The notes under the pieces are model-generated. The model saw only the letters and a program-made list of their open reading frames with translations. It was not told the DNA's origin and did not search any database. Below are positions 12,001 through 26,300 of a stretch of 64,000 bases of DNA, piece after piece. Made by a program: the position numbers and the translations under genes. This DNA is from Setophaga petechia (Eukaryota > Chordata > Aves > Passeriformes > Parulidae): NCBI GenBank assembly GCA_024362935.1, contig JANCRA010000019.1, positions 774,001 to 838,000 of the forward strand, given 5' to 3'. Each line of letters opens with the position of its first letter. The stretch's first letter is position 1.

Positions 12001-15000
12001 ACAAGCAAGTTAACTATTTTATTGCTTTTTAAAGTCAGATATATTGATTGCATAATTTTTTATTTGAGTCTCCTTGGTACAGCTCCTTTCTATTTGAAGC
12101 TCCTTGGTAAAGCAACACTAGATCACAAAAATGTTGGCTGAAGTGAATCCAGGCTCAATATGCAATGCAGAGCAAGGAGATAAATCTTTCTGGGATATCA
12201 TCTTTTTGTTCTCACATTTCACTGAAATACATTACTTGCTGTGAAGGGGAAAAAAGCCTCAAGGGCTCTTGGTATTTCACAACTGTGAATTTCCAGCTAC
12301 TTGCTATATTTATGGCTACATTATCAGTCTTCATCAGGATGCAGTAAATACCTTTGCAGAGGTCAGTATCTTGGATTTAGTTCAATTGTTATTTTCAGTC
12401 GTGGTAGAAACTTGGCTTAAATCACTTCTGTCATGTACTTGGGACACTCAACTTGTTCCACTGTCTGCTGCTCCTTCTGAAATGAAGGACAGTGTTCCTG
12501 CATGGGGCCACTGAGAGTAAGAAGCTCTGCTTTGTTTCCTTCCTGACAGCTCTCCTTCTGTCAGTCTTCTTCTTCCTAGCACTGGTCTGATCCTTTAGAC
12601 TCAACAGATAAATCAGTAATTTCTGCTTTAATATCTCCAGATGGCTTTCAGTCTTTTGGTCTTTATTCCTACACTTCCTTTATGCAAATCCACCTGTTTG
12701 AAAATCTATTCTTTCCTATGTATACCTGCAGTTATTGCAGCTCAGCAAAAAAAAAACCATTCCTTTTCCATTGTTCAGTCTACCTCAGGCTTCAATATGG
12801 AGCACTATAGCACTCAGCCATGCAGGTTTTCTGTAGCATCCAGATTTCCAGATTTTACACTGCCTGGATTCCCATCACTTTCTTCTAAGTGAAAACTAAT
12901 TCTCCCTACAAGGACTTTCCTCCCTATCTTTCCACTCCTACACCTTCTACCCACCTCCATATACTTCATTCCTGTATTTGACACAGACCTCTAATTAGCC
13001 TTATTAAATCAGATCAATGTGTCCCCTTTATAGAAATAAATTATGTATAAAAAAATTGATTGAGCTGAAATGTAACCCTCCCTGGAACATTCCTGCTCAG
13101 AGCAGATGTCATTTGTAAGATGTGCTAGCAACTTGCCTGCCTGAGACACAAGTTTCTCTCTAAGTCTTAACTTGGTTGTTTCTTAGTCACTTGTTGTAAT
13201 AGTTTTAAACTCTAACTCAAAGTCATCATTACCTTCCACCCAGGAGAAATACATTCACAACTCATGTTCCTTCAGACAGCTGAGATTCCCTGCTCTTTGT
13301 CATGTTTCCTCACTTTCACTTGTTCTCAACTCCTCTCTGTGATCCACCAGTTTCCACTCAGCCTCAGAAAAAGTTTCACATTACTTGCTGTAAAAATAAC
13401 AATCTTTTCAAGCTGTAAATAAACCCATCTTTCCTCTTGCCTTCATCTTTGGCATGTTAGAACCTTCAATCCAGTGCAGAGAGAGTAACATTTTGTCCAA
13501 AATTCCTCTTCTCTGGGGCTTCCCTGCTCTAGAGGTGGTCCCAGGGCTCCACACAAGGGTCAGCTCTGCTGGCTCTGCTTGAGCTCACAGGACAGTGAGT
13601 TCTTCTCCTGCTTCTTCCAGGTGGTCAGTCAGCTCTACTCACAACCATTTAAAAACCAGCCTGGACTTCCAACATGGAAACTGCCAAACCTTTGCCTTAC
13701 CTTTCAGCCCATAGATCACTGTTTGGCATCCTGTTCTGAGCAGTCAGAATGTCACATCTACTACCTGGGTTTTAGGGTTCAATAACCAGAGTTTGATTTA
13801 TCAAGATTTCCTTTTCTGTGTTCAGCTAAACACTTCACACTGCTACCAAACATGTGAGCTCCAAAAGTTAGTGTTACTTTTCCCTGCACTTACCTCCTAT
13901 TCTTGTCTGCCATCTTCAAATCATGTTTCTTCTTCCTTAGCCTGCAAAACCAACTCTTTCTCATTCTTCCAACCAACCCCTTTGGCTGAGTAAAACTCAT
14001 TCCCTGAAAATGAGGGGTCGTGTCTCCCTCTTCTGCTTCTTCAGTCACAGCACCCCCATTACTGAGAAATTGATTTCACCAATTGCAAGAATAAAGGGAC
14101 CACCACAGAAACCTAAGATGACCTCACTTACATCAGAGAAAAATGAAATATGCTTCTACTTCAGAGCAGATCCTTTAGAAAAAGCTCCAAGTTTACTTTT
14201 TTATTCTTTCTATTGATACAGAATCCACAAACACTGGTAAACTGGTTCACTGAAACTTGGAGAGAGTTTTACTTCCAGCTTTCATCCATTTGACCTTGTT
14301 TTTCTTTTTGCTGGAGAGCAAAGAGCCTTCTGTCCTTCAAGTGGAACACTTCCTGTATTCCTCTTTCCTTAGAATAAATCAGCTGAGAACCCTAAGCTAT
14401 GAGTCATGTTTTCAAGGGCTTCAATAGCGCTCAGAGCCTTCCACCATTCTTCAGTAGTGGAAAGCACAATTGGTTGGACACATACAATTTTCTACTGTAG
14501 GTTGAAAAAGGTTTGTCAAATAACAAAACTTTTCCCATTCACTTTGTGTGCATCACTTGTACTTCAATATAAGTACCAGGGTCCCAAGGCCTTCAAGTAT
14601 TAGAAAGATAAACTTTCCAAGATGCCTGTTCCTGTGGACAGAAGCAAAAAAACATGTTTCAAAATGGAGTTTCTAATAAATTCCTACATAATTTCTCCCT
14701 TGGATTGCAGAAATTCACACAGCCCTTGAAATTATTTCCTTACTTAATTTCCTCCTCACCTGAATAGTTCTGAAAGCATTGGTTAACATGTTGTCACAAA
14801 TCTAGTCTGTCCTTTGAGATGTGTATGATTTTTTTGCTGGTTCATAAGGAATTCCAAACTCTGCGATCAGTGGAAGCAACCACTGGAACCAGTGGAGGTC
14901 CCGTTGACAAACCATCAGCTAATCAAAACTACTTTCCAGCCAGACAATTACTTATTTACCAGTCTCATGGGTCACATCAAATTTCTTGCATGGGCATTTC

Positions 15001-17244
15001 ATTAGAATGGTTTCCCAAATGAGGAAAAATGTAATTATTTTTAGTCTTTTCCACACTGTTCAAATTTTATCAAATTCTTCTACTGAAGAAATCATGCAAT
15101 TGTCACAAAGATTCTGAAGAATTACACAGAGGAATTTTCTCTTCATTCCATTGCTACGATTTTGCCATTGGACTTGACCTGTTTTCTTCAATACTCCTTT
15201 TTTGATGTGTCCATAATGCTACATAAATAGAGATTGAACAATGTTGTATTCTTTTACTTTCTTGTCTTCCCTCTAAACATCATATTTGACTTCCATGTTA
15301 ACTGGTCCATGTGTTTTCTGTAAGTGGAAGAATGAACTCAAATGTTCCCAGAAAACAATCACGGGTGCTTTTTCTGAATGTTTTGTGAGTTTCAATTTAA
15401 CTTTTATCTTTTATTAAAAGCTTTTGTTTATTACCAGCCTGAGTTTTATTCTGTTTGTCCATAACAAATGTTAACTAGTTACAGATCACTTTACTATGAA
15501 GTTAACACAGAACTTGGTCCAATAATCTATTCCTGTTTGTGTTTCAGGATGAAACTTAATATGGACATCCCCCAAGCTGGACACAAACACTGTTTAGATG
15601 CCAGTTTTCTCATCAATTTCCTAATCCAAATTCCTATTCTCCCCTCCTACTGCTCAAGCTCTCATTTAGCATGAGTTATGTCCTGCCCTGCCCCTTCAGC
15701 TGCTTTCTCACCAGTAACATTGTCCTTTTCATCTGGATGTCAGCCAATTTTGCCTTGTTATCCCTTTCTGTTATTCCCCAACAACATAATCTTTTATTAA
15801 TCCTGTTAGAAGCACAATCTCTCACAAACTGAATTTAGCTAAAGCTTCTGGCCAACAACAGCAACTTTGAAGGGGCTGAAGTAGCTGAAAGATTTGCTTG
15901 CCTGCAACACAAAGTGGTTTGGAGGTCTTAAGGTTTCTCAGAACTGGTATGTGTTAGGTGTTGCATCAAGGTCAGCAGCTTTTCTCCTCAGTGCCTTGTC
16001 TGTCTGAGATTTTTCTGGGCATCTTGTAATGTAAGCAGAAAGAGGAACATCATCAATTTCAGCCTTAGGCCTGGGTTTGCTTGACCAGTCAAAATAACAA
16101 GGAATCCACATTTGCAGCACTGAGGAGAGAGGAGGAAAAAAATCTATTTGTTATTTTTCATTTAGAGAAAAACACTCAACTCCTTACCATGCTTGAAAAT
16201 TATTTGTAAATATGCTTAAAAACATGTTTGAAAAATTAAGTCCATAAATAGTTTGGTTCAAATGTAAATATTTTTAATTCCAAGGCAATCAAAAGAATTA
16301 TAAGACCTTTTCCCCCCCAAACTATGAAAATTCATTTAGAACTGAATACAAAGTACAGACAGTAAATTCTGCTTTGAGACAAGAAAGAAATATAGCCAGA
16401 ATCTCCTACAGAGTCCCTGATGGCTGAATGTGTGAAATTAATCACTGACAGGTGGAGAGGACAATTCTCCACGCAGTGTTGAGCTTCCTATTCTCTGAAT
16501 GAGAGCCAGTTAGAATAAGAGAGCCAGCACTAATAAGAGGTGCTCTGCTGCATTAACTTTCTGATCACTAGCCGTGCACCTGCAGCAAAAAGAGTTTTGC
16601 CCAAAACCTGACCTGGGAGTATGTCTTATATAAGTATATATTAATCCTGAACTTGCATTTTCTTTGGCTCTCTTCCAAATTGCTGTCACCATTTTCAAAC
16701 TCCTCCCTCCCCAGCATTCTTTACACTTAAATGTTTGGTGCAGACTCTGAATTTGTGTTTTGGCTGCCCTTTATTCTGCACAGGCTCCTTGGTTGATCTT
16801 CAACCTCAAACCTTGTTTTGTGGAAATACCCTACCCTATGACACCCCCTTGATTCAGTACTCAAACCTTCTGCATTTTTTTTGTGATTTTTTGTGAGTTC
16901 ATTCACCATCTCTCCCAAATGTATGACTGTTTGGGGTGCCCAGGAAGGGGTGAGTGTGGTAGCATAACAGAGGCATCGCATGAAACAAATCCACATCAGG
17001 TTCAAAAGAAACAAAATGAGTCAAATTGTGGAAATTCTTGCCATGGTGTGGTCTGGATGCCAAACAGAACTGAAATGCCTATCAATGAAGTCCCCTCAAA
17101 CCCCAAAGAATAGCCAGTCCCTCCAATGCATGTTAAAAACAAGTAGAAGACATTAGGTGAAATCACTGAGTTGCAGACCACTGAACATTGGCAAAATAAG
17201 TGTTACTGTGTGCTCTAAAACATTTTCCTGGGCATCCAGTATTG
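9054..17244. other. Unique non-coding sequence, pyrimidine-rich in its centre
   Basis: No gene, RNA gene or dispersed repeat is recognised across about 8 kb. From about 11.9 to 15.8 kb the + strand is markedly richer in C and T than in G and A; the first 60 bases from 12901, for example, contain only two G. An imperfect tandem duplication sits at 12061-12113. Short open frames are all on the + strand there, because pyrimidine-rich sequence rarely spells stop codons, and none shows a protein family motif. Confidence 0.55.
12061..12113 (+). repeat. Imperfect tandem duplication, 30-bp period
   Basis: The 23-base segment at 12061-12083 (tatttgagtctccttggtac and three more bases) recurs at 12091-12113 with three substitutions. 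The period is 30 bases. It looks like a small local duplication that has since diverged. Confidence 0.8.
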
Positions 17245-17310
17245 TCATCTGTCAAAGCAGGATGTTGGGCTAGATCATCTTTCACTCTGACTCAAAATAT
17301 CTGTGTATTT
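17245..17310 (+). mobile_element. Possible CR1 3'-tip remnant
   Basis: The string 'gttgggctagatcatctttc' at about 17265-17284, followed by 'actctgactcaaaatatctgtg', resembles the end of the CR1 3' UTR (the 'ggactagatgatctt...' signature and then the degenerate terminal octamer). Only some 50 bases support it and they are diverged, so chance similarity is possible. Confidence 0.4.
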
Positions 17311-20300
17311 ATGGTAAAACCAGCATGGATTTTGCAGAGAGGTATGTCAAACATTTTTTTCTACTCCAAACAATACTGGTAACAAATTTAAAAATATCAA
17401 GATAATTATAAATACATTTAAGCAAGTGTAAGAGTGCCTTTGTTTCTTCACAGAAACCAAATGTGTTCTCTGCTGCAGAGAAAGAAGAAGGATTCCTTTG
17501 TTTAAGCTTTCTCTATCTTCACAAAATGGTGGTTAAAAAAGTGATACACCTCAGTCTTTGTCAGGATGAAAACCTCCCCCTTCAGCTCCAAATCCCTACT
17601 AGCTGAATTAAGTTCTCCAGATAGTGGTCAGTTGTCTTCCAACATCTTCCCCTGAAGGAAACATACAAATCAGTCATGGCCACTCTTTTTTCTGCCAGCA
17701 CTTCCCTCTGATTGGATGATCAACATGAAGGAGGAGCAGACTTAAAATAAGCTGCAAGTTTAATACCTCACCCTGATCCATACGAGGTTTAAAGGAATAA
17801 CGCCACGTGAATAAAGGTACATACTTGAAAGGGGAAATGTGCCAAATCCTGGATGTGCATTATCTGTCCTGCAGTTTAGAATAGGAAATGTAGGACAAAC
17901 ATTATAAACAAGCAACTAGAAGGCAAAAAATTACCATGTATTTTTTTCCAGATGGAGTTTATATTTTCATACATACTTTTAAATGCTTGATAAATTTTGG
18001 GTTTCATTTTTCTTTGTCATGGGTATATAAACATGCATAAGAAAAAATACAATATTTGAAAGTCATTCAGGACACATGACAAATTAAAAAAGCTCTCTTC
18101 TGTAAGCATGTTTGCCTACTGAATTTCTTATCCAGTTTTTAAAATATGGTTCTATGTTCCCTGACACTCAAATGGCAGTATTTAAAATCACTGCTAAGAA
18201 GAAGATAAGCTTGTTTCAGTGCTGTCAGCTAAGTCCCCATACCTTTATCTGGAGTTTTCATATGCTACAAAGTTCAGTGACTGCTTACCTCATATTCACA
18301 GAAATATTTCAACATTTTCTGTAGTTAAATCAGAAAAATCTTTGAGGATCAACGTGCGTGCCAGGGCAGGATTAAGCCAGTGCTTGGTAGAGCATTGAAT
18401 TAGTCTTTCTGTTGGCCTTATTACTTTAAGCTCTATGAAAAAAAACAGCTCACATTTATTAGGAGTGAAACTTTTTTCTAAATGTGAACCTAATGTCAGG
18501 ACTTCGAGCAATTTACAACCTCCCCTCTAAAGCGCATGGTCTCATCTATTGATCTCAGTAAACCATTCTGAGGTGCAGCTATTCTGGTTACCTTGTTTGT
18601 TTGCAAAGCATAGCCTGGGTTCATTGCTTATGATACAGTGATTAAAGGAACACTTGCAATTCACCCCTGCATCCAGCCTTACTTCTGTACATGCTACTCC
18701 TTTCCTAGCTGTGGTGCAATTACTTTTGCTCTTCAGTCACTGAAGAGAGCTTGTGTGGGTGGGAGCACTGCTGCTGCCTTATCAGAAAGCCATGCCTGAA
18801 GACTAATGCCGTCTAAGAACGGGGAGAAACTCCCCATTTTTCATGTGGGAGCAGAAAAAAGCAGAGGTAGATGACAACTTCACAAATTATTACAATGGCA
18901 AATCATACCAGAAAGAAACTGGAGCACTAAGTAGGGCCAGTTCTTTGGTTGGTATATATTTATTCTGCTTAATTTACTTTGGAAGAGTCCATTCACTTCA
19001 CCTGAGGCTCTGGGTCTTTAAAGATTTGAAAAATAATTGCTTATAAATAAGTAGATTTTCTGTGAGATCTTTTCCTTTTAATGAGGATTATTTTACTACT
19101 ATAGATAACAAGAAGGAGCAGCTTTTTAAATCCATATTTTGCAGTACTTTCTTCTTTGCTTGCTTGTTGGTTTGTTCTTCTGTTCAGCAATGTGTCAGTA
19201 TGACATTTTTGATGCAAGTCAGTTCCTGCCTGCACTTGCAGCTGCTGCACCTTGAGCAGTGACAAATTCTAGGCTGATTAATGCTGCACACACTCCACAG
19301 AACATCCAGTTCCTACGGACACCGGCGTGACTGCAACAGCAACAGGATCTGATGGGTCTCTATCCTGCCCTGAAAAGTATTACAGCCCACACCAACTGTT
19401 TTCATTATGTAATTATTATTTTTAATCTGGATCAAATAATGAGCTTCTCTGTATGCTGGCTTGACACTGTTAAATGTTAATGCTGCCCACAATACTTGGT
19501 GTGTTTTGTTCCATAAACCTAACAAAGTGTCTGTGCTCTCTTGCCAGCCACAGATTTATTGGGGTATGGATTGCACATATTAAACACAGTCATCAGGCCA
19601 CAAAGGTTCCATCACAAACTGCCTACGAGCTAACATCATTAAGAGGCAGACTTCATATATCTTCATGACTGATACGCCAATCTTTCCCACTCCATTGACT
19701 AATGAATTGACGCACGCGATGTTCCTCTACATTAGTGTGCATCCCTTTGATTTACAGCACCATAGCAGGGGGCTGCAAGCACTCACATACTGATGAATTC
19801 CAGACAGCACTTGCACCTGCCTGAGCAGGACGCTTCCCTCTGTGGAGAACAGTGCTTGTATCCCAGGATTGTGCATAATAAACATAGTGGGCTTCACCAT
19901 CTGCATTTTCACCTCTACAATGCCATCAGGCTGCTTGCCTTCCTCAGCCAAATTCCCTAGCTGCTATAAATCATGACACATCCATTTCCATGGTTTGTTC
20001 TCTGAGCACTGTGCCTGAGCCTTTTGGTTTGGAAGCTTTAAAGATACATCTGGGAGCCACCAATGTATGCATCCTCCCAGGGAAGGTGTGCCAGTGCCAG
20101 GGAAAAGGGCTCAAGAGGAAGAGAACTGGATTTTTGCACGCAATGAGTGTCAACCCTGCTAGTCTGCAGCTGTGGTGAGAAAGCAGCAGCCACTGGCCCA
20201 GCATTGCCCCTGTGAAATGAGGGGAAGAATGAGGTTGTGAAAAGATGGAGAGTAATAGGAGATTTGGCCCAGAGCTTTTGTCTTTTGAACTAATTTACTG

Positions 20301-23300
20301 GCTACAGGCTCATGTTTTGATGGCAGCCTTGTATTTGTGTTACCCACAGCACAGGCTACCCAGTTCTAATGACTGGCATGAAATATAGACTAATTTCAAC
20401 CCTTTGCAAGTTGCCATCACATAGAACAGTCATCTTCCAGTCTAGTACTAAATCCATCTGATGAAGGAAGAAAGCCATTCTGAACACCATCCATTCTGAG
20501 AGCAGGGCAAGGCAGCAGCAATTGCTTAGATGTGTCCTGGATGAAAGACTGAACAAAATTTGCATTGGGAGTTTATGGTGTACCGAGATAAAAAATAGGA
20601 CGTGAAAGCTTTTACAAAGTTAAAATAGGAAATTCTTAATTTATGTAGCAAATAAATCAGAATTTTAAGACATCTGATAACAGATGTACCACTAAATCAT
20701 GCAGATCTTCCCACAAAGAGATATATTCCAGGCTCTGACACAGTATTTCAATGAAGGCTGAAATATATTACTCTTTGTAGATTCTTGGTTTGTTTGTTTG
20801 TTTTAATTTTGAGCTGCCTCATATATTTATACAAATTTCATATCAGTGAGATGTCATAGATTTACACCTAGTAAACCACAGGACTTGGAGACACGGGCAA
20901 GTTTCTTCCTGATACTCATGGAAGAATAACTAAAAAAGAAGACCTGACCACACAGTTTAACATGAGGGCAAAAATACTTCTCTCATTTAGCTCATTTGCT
21001 GAAGTGGTCACCTTGCTTAAAAAACAACACACTCATTGCATGACTAATAAATACACCTAGTAACAGTTTTCAAACAGGAAGGGGGATTTTTTGCGACTGA
21101 AAACAGAAAAAGTTTCCTCTGGCTAGAGAGAGATTAACGTTAGCGGCAGTAAATTCCATAATCCCCTTTAAATTAACAGATCCAGAATTTCATTGAAAAT
21201 ACAGGGAAACAAAGAAAAAATTCCTTTAGTTTTCCATGCTCTGACTTTCTGGAGAGAATCTAGTGGTAATAGAAACCAGTTGTTAGTTTTTGTAGTTGGC
21301 AAAATTTGAGGCTGGAGAATGAAGGGAAAAAAAGCAAAGAAAGAGTTATATCACAGAGGAGGTTGTTACACTCCTTGCAATCAATATTAGATCATTTTTC
21401 AAAGCTGCTAGAAATAATGTAAGCTGCTTCTGGGCATCTTTAATTTATGTGACTGCTACTGGCAAAGCAAATAAGGTGTTTTGATACTGTTCTTAATAGC
21501 ATTATAGGGATAAAATGTGTCACAGAGTGACATTGCCCTACGCAGCACGGCAGCACCAGAGTAAAAAAACCCCTTTCCTTATAATATCTAGCTCATGTTG
21601 TACTTTGCTGTAGATAGAGCATAGTTATTATGCTGAACTGAGTAACTGAAAGAAGTGGTTTAAAAATCTACGTAAATTATAAATCAAATTTCTAATGGGT
21701 GCTGAACACACCTTTATGGCAGAAAACAATTGAGGGTGACTTGAGGCTGGAGCTGAATTTCATCATGCAGAACCAGCAGCGCAGGAGCTATCTGGGGAGA
21801 TACCTGGGACACATGGAATGAAGGGATTAATTGGTGGGTGTGAGAAGAGGAGACACAGAGATGGTGTGAGGCAGTGGGAGGGAGCACTGTTTGTGCAAGG
21901 TGCTAGGAGGATTTGCTCTGTGCCTGCATCCAGGTGTGATGGGGGATCAACTTCCAGCAAAGTCTGTGGAAGGAAAAAATCACAGGTGCCAAAACAAGCT
22001 GGACTATCTGCTCACTGAGGGACCTGCTTGAAAGAAAAACAACCCTTCCTTCTCCTGGTCAGCAAGTGCAGTGGGGTTCAACAGAAGAAGAGAAGCAATG
22101 GAGGGAAAAATTGAAGTTCTTCACCACCAGGACCTCATCTCTAAATACCAGCCAGTGTACTCCCTTTCATGGCAGGAGTCCAGGTCTGTTTCCTGTACAG
22201 AGAAGGTTGGCTTAGAGAAAAGGACCAGGGAGCCTTGTGGGAAATATTTCCCTAAAGAGTGGAGGGAAGAAGTACAACAAGTGAATGCTTTGTTGGAATA
22301 ACAAGTAATTTCATTTAAATTAATTTCCACCAAACCTCATGTTTATTAGTCTCTCTCTTAGTATTCTTGTGAGATGCTTGATGCCTTGGCTTTCAGAAAC
22401 TGTCTTGTGCTCAAGGTGTTGTGAGAAATTATATAATTTTTTACTGAAAACCTCTTTCCTAGATGTCATTAAACTATCCTGAATTTACTTTCTTTTTGAT
22501 GTTTATATTGCCTTAAAAATTCCACTCCAAAATTCTTTTCTGTCCAACTCTTCTTTAGATCTGCTGGTTTCTTCACTGCCCTAATCCTCAAGGCATTGCT
22601 GAAAAGGATAGTGTAAATTTGTCAGTCTGGTATTACAGAGAGCAAAAAGTGGATAAACTCAATATTGCTCAAACTGCACTTACTCTCTCATATAAACAAC
22701 GTCCCCTTCTCTTTCAAAGGTTTAGGAACTTTTTCATGGCAAAAATAAAAATCAAAACAACTCAAAAGAACTCACTGGGAGCATGCAGAAACAGAAAGTC
22801 TTAAAAAGCTGATAACATGCAACAGAGTTTGTATTAGTTTGTATAAACAAATTTACAGAAAAAAAGAATTATTTTGGTCAATATTCTGTTCACTGAAAAC
22901 ACTGCAAAAAATTTTAAACTCTCTAAGTTTCCAATGAAACATGCATTATGCACTAAAAATGCACTTATTTACATATGACAATATCCTGTATCCAGTATCC
23001 AGCAAAGTAGGACTGGCCCTTGCCTGCATATCTCTATAAATCCTGCACAAGTCTTTCTGTATCTCCAGCACCATCAAGCATATACTGTTATTGTGACTCC
23101 TGTGACAAGCTTCTTCCTTCTCATTAGCTACAATTTAGAGATGGGAAAAGAAGAAAAACTACAAAGTTTGATCTGAGATGACAAGGCTAATTTTGGAAAA
23201 AAAATGTCCTTCTACTTCTCCAGTTGTCAGGTCTAATCTAAAGCAAGCACAGTGTGCAGATAGTAAACATAATATCCTCCTAATTATATTAAATTACCTC

Positions 23301-26300
23301 TCAGGAGCTGCTCTGCCCTCTTGTCAAAGGCCAGGAACTGGCTTTTAATGATGAATATGAACCTCAGTGGGACATTCTGTATCATCATTTAGTTCAGCAA
23401 ATGTAGCCCAGATCAGTTGTATAGGTGTAATTAGATGCTGAAAAATAATTACTTTGGCCTTACCATTAAAAATTTCTTGCTCGTATCCCCTTGTGATCTA
23501 TGAACAAATTACTTTATTAGGAAATCATTAGAGCTCAATTTGTCTCTATATACTACAGACATCAATATTCATTTCTCATAATGGAACCACACATTCTTGC
23601 CATAAATTTGTAAAACTACATAGCAGATACCAGTTTGGAGTCATTACTGATCTTAACAAAAAGACTGTTTTTACATAGTAAGATGTTTTTCTTCTGCACC
23701 AGCTTCCAGCAGAAAACTGAGCAATGTGAGCTTAACTGTTAGGCCATTAGCTCAGACAATCTTTGTGTTTTTATGCACCACTGCACAGGGAGAGTTTTTG
23801 TGTGGCTGATCCCTTTGTACTACTGCAATATCCAAGTTTGGGTCATTAGGAACCAAATAGCTCCCAAACAAACTATACTATTATGAGAACACTACTGTTA
23901 TCAAGGCCCTTAGAGCATCCCAGGTGGTTGGTTCCAGCTGTCAGCCTGTGCAAGGCAGTGGGGAGGCATCCCCAGATGCCCACAGGCAGACCCTGGCTGT
24001 GGCTGACCCATCTCACAGGACCCACAGGAGCTTGCTCTGCCTGACAGTGAGCACAGGCCCCCTTGCAGGGTCAGTTTTGTGCCTATTTCTCTGCAGATTT
24101 CTCTGATCAATGACAAAGCAGGTGTCTCCAATGTCCTTAGTGTGGGGAAATGGTATAGTTTCAAGTCATATCTAGCAGTTAACTGATTCATTAACCATTT
24201 AGATTTACAAAGCAGACATCAGGAGGAAAGGAGACCCATCAGTCAGACCTCAGGTCACCTCCTGTTACAAATTGCTTTCACATAGTTGAGCCTTTAACTT
24301 TCACACAAGTGCAAGATATCCCTGAAATTTATCATTGCATGACTGAGCAAAAAACCTGAGAGGATTCTCTGCAGTGGTGGTTGCAGAGTCACAGGCTGTT
24401 GAAATGAGTCAGTATTAAGCAGCTGCCATCTCAGTACTTCTCTGAACATCACACACCTCCATGCAAGTACTCCTTACACTTGGGCTTCTGAATTTGCATG
24501 TTGATGTCTGCAAACAGTCCTGCATTTTATAGCATGACAATTTTTTTCTGGATTTTGTATGCCACAAACATTTGTGAAAACTATTAATAAAAACTGTGCC
24601 TATAACCAACAATACAAACACAGAATTCATAATCACTCCAGAAAAAAGACAGCAGTGGGTTTTAAAAAATATACAATATTTCTTGGATCCTGATAAGGAC
24701 TGAGAGCAGTCTCAGACTGTTGATTTTATCTTCCATTTCAACAGGTACATATAAGCATCTGTTTCCAGTTATAAACTTATCTGTCTAGAATCACATCCTT
24801 CACATTGTCCATACATTTTTGATCACTGTAGTGAAGTTCCCTCTGCAATGGCTCTGGTTCAGAAGCTATCAGAGGCCCACCTTCTCCACTCACAACCCTT
24901 TTGAACCCCTCTGACAGTAACAGTGTCATAGGTATCAGAGCTGTTCAAGCTGCTGAGAAAATGCAACACAAGTCATGGCATTCAGTTAAGAGGAAATTAA
25001 ATGTCAGACTCTCTGTGCTCCCTTGCAAGTACTTAATCTATGGCACTGAAATTCTTAAAACAGTGAGTAGACAATAAGCATTTCAAGTGAAATCCTCACA
25101 CAAAAAGAACACAGTGCATAAGTCATCAATATAAGTAGTATACATCATCTGAATAGGCAGCTAAAAAAGGCAGCTACCCATATTATGAGACTTGAAAAGA
25201 GAAGACAAAATATAGGTGGATTTTTATCTTTTGGGTTTATAAGACTGTCTGATAGACATATGTGTCTGATAGATCATAAGGTCTTGCAAGACTAAATGGG
25301 CCAAATTACTACGTGGGTTAACTCTTAAGTTTGATTGCCTCCCATCAGAATGGCTTGAACTGAGAGATTAATGCATGCTACAACACTAGTTTGAGGTATT
25401 TCTCTATTAAGAGCTGCCATGCCCCAAATGGTATATTAATTCCAAGACCAGGAAGCATATATTCAAAATTAAAGAAAGTAGAAAGAAAAACATAGTATAG
25501 AAACAAGCAGAGAATGAATGCTTTCAGCCAGCACAAACTGAATGGTGACTAAAGAGCTCAAATCTTATCTTGCTGCAAAAGGCACCTTCCAATTATACTA
25601 ATTCTTTTATCTTTTCTTTGCTTGTCTGACACCCCCAGCTCCCAGTCAAATCCCCCCAGCATGTCTGGAACAGCACTCAGGAAGGGACTCTGCTTTGCTC
25701 AGGGGCAAGTGTCTTTAAACATTATTCTGTCTCTCTTTAAGTTGCACAAATTTCCCTTGTTTTCTGATCACCTCCAGCTCCAAGTTCAGTCTGATGAACT
25801 GTCAGCTATTCTTGAAGCTGGTTATTACTCAACAGTAGCACTCAAGGACTTGAAAGGGAAAGAAACAGGTCTCCCTTTCAACCTTAGAGGAGTAAGTCTC
25901 AAACCAAGGTACCCTAAAGCATTTTAGTGAAGGCGAGGACATTCCTGTAAAGTGATTTAAGTCTCTACTAACAGTAGATTTTACTGGACTTAGAATGCAG
26001 GTTGGAAACATTGCTCTAGAAGGTTCATTGCCTTAAATTTACCTTTTCCTTTTCTGACTTGAAGCAATCAACCAAGAATACAGTTACAAAAGCAAATGAA
26101 CATGGTATGTTCAAGATCACAAGTATAGAATATGTCATTGAAGTTCTTTCTGCAGTTTTACTTTGTTATTGACCTTTCTAAGAGGAAAGGAAAAAGTTTT
26201 GATTGTGGAAAAAAAAAAAGATTTTGCAGTTGGTGGTTAAAATACAACTTTCTTAGGTCCATGGATTCGCTTGCCTTTCTTATCTTGTCTGTTTCAGCTT

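Noticed and set aside
23920..24075. GC-richer patch with an acceptor-like site at its right end
   Set aside because: It lacks CpG, and open frames are present on both strands; there is no donor or protein motif to support an exon.
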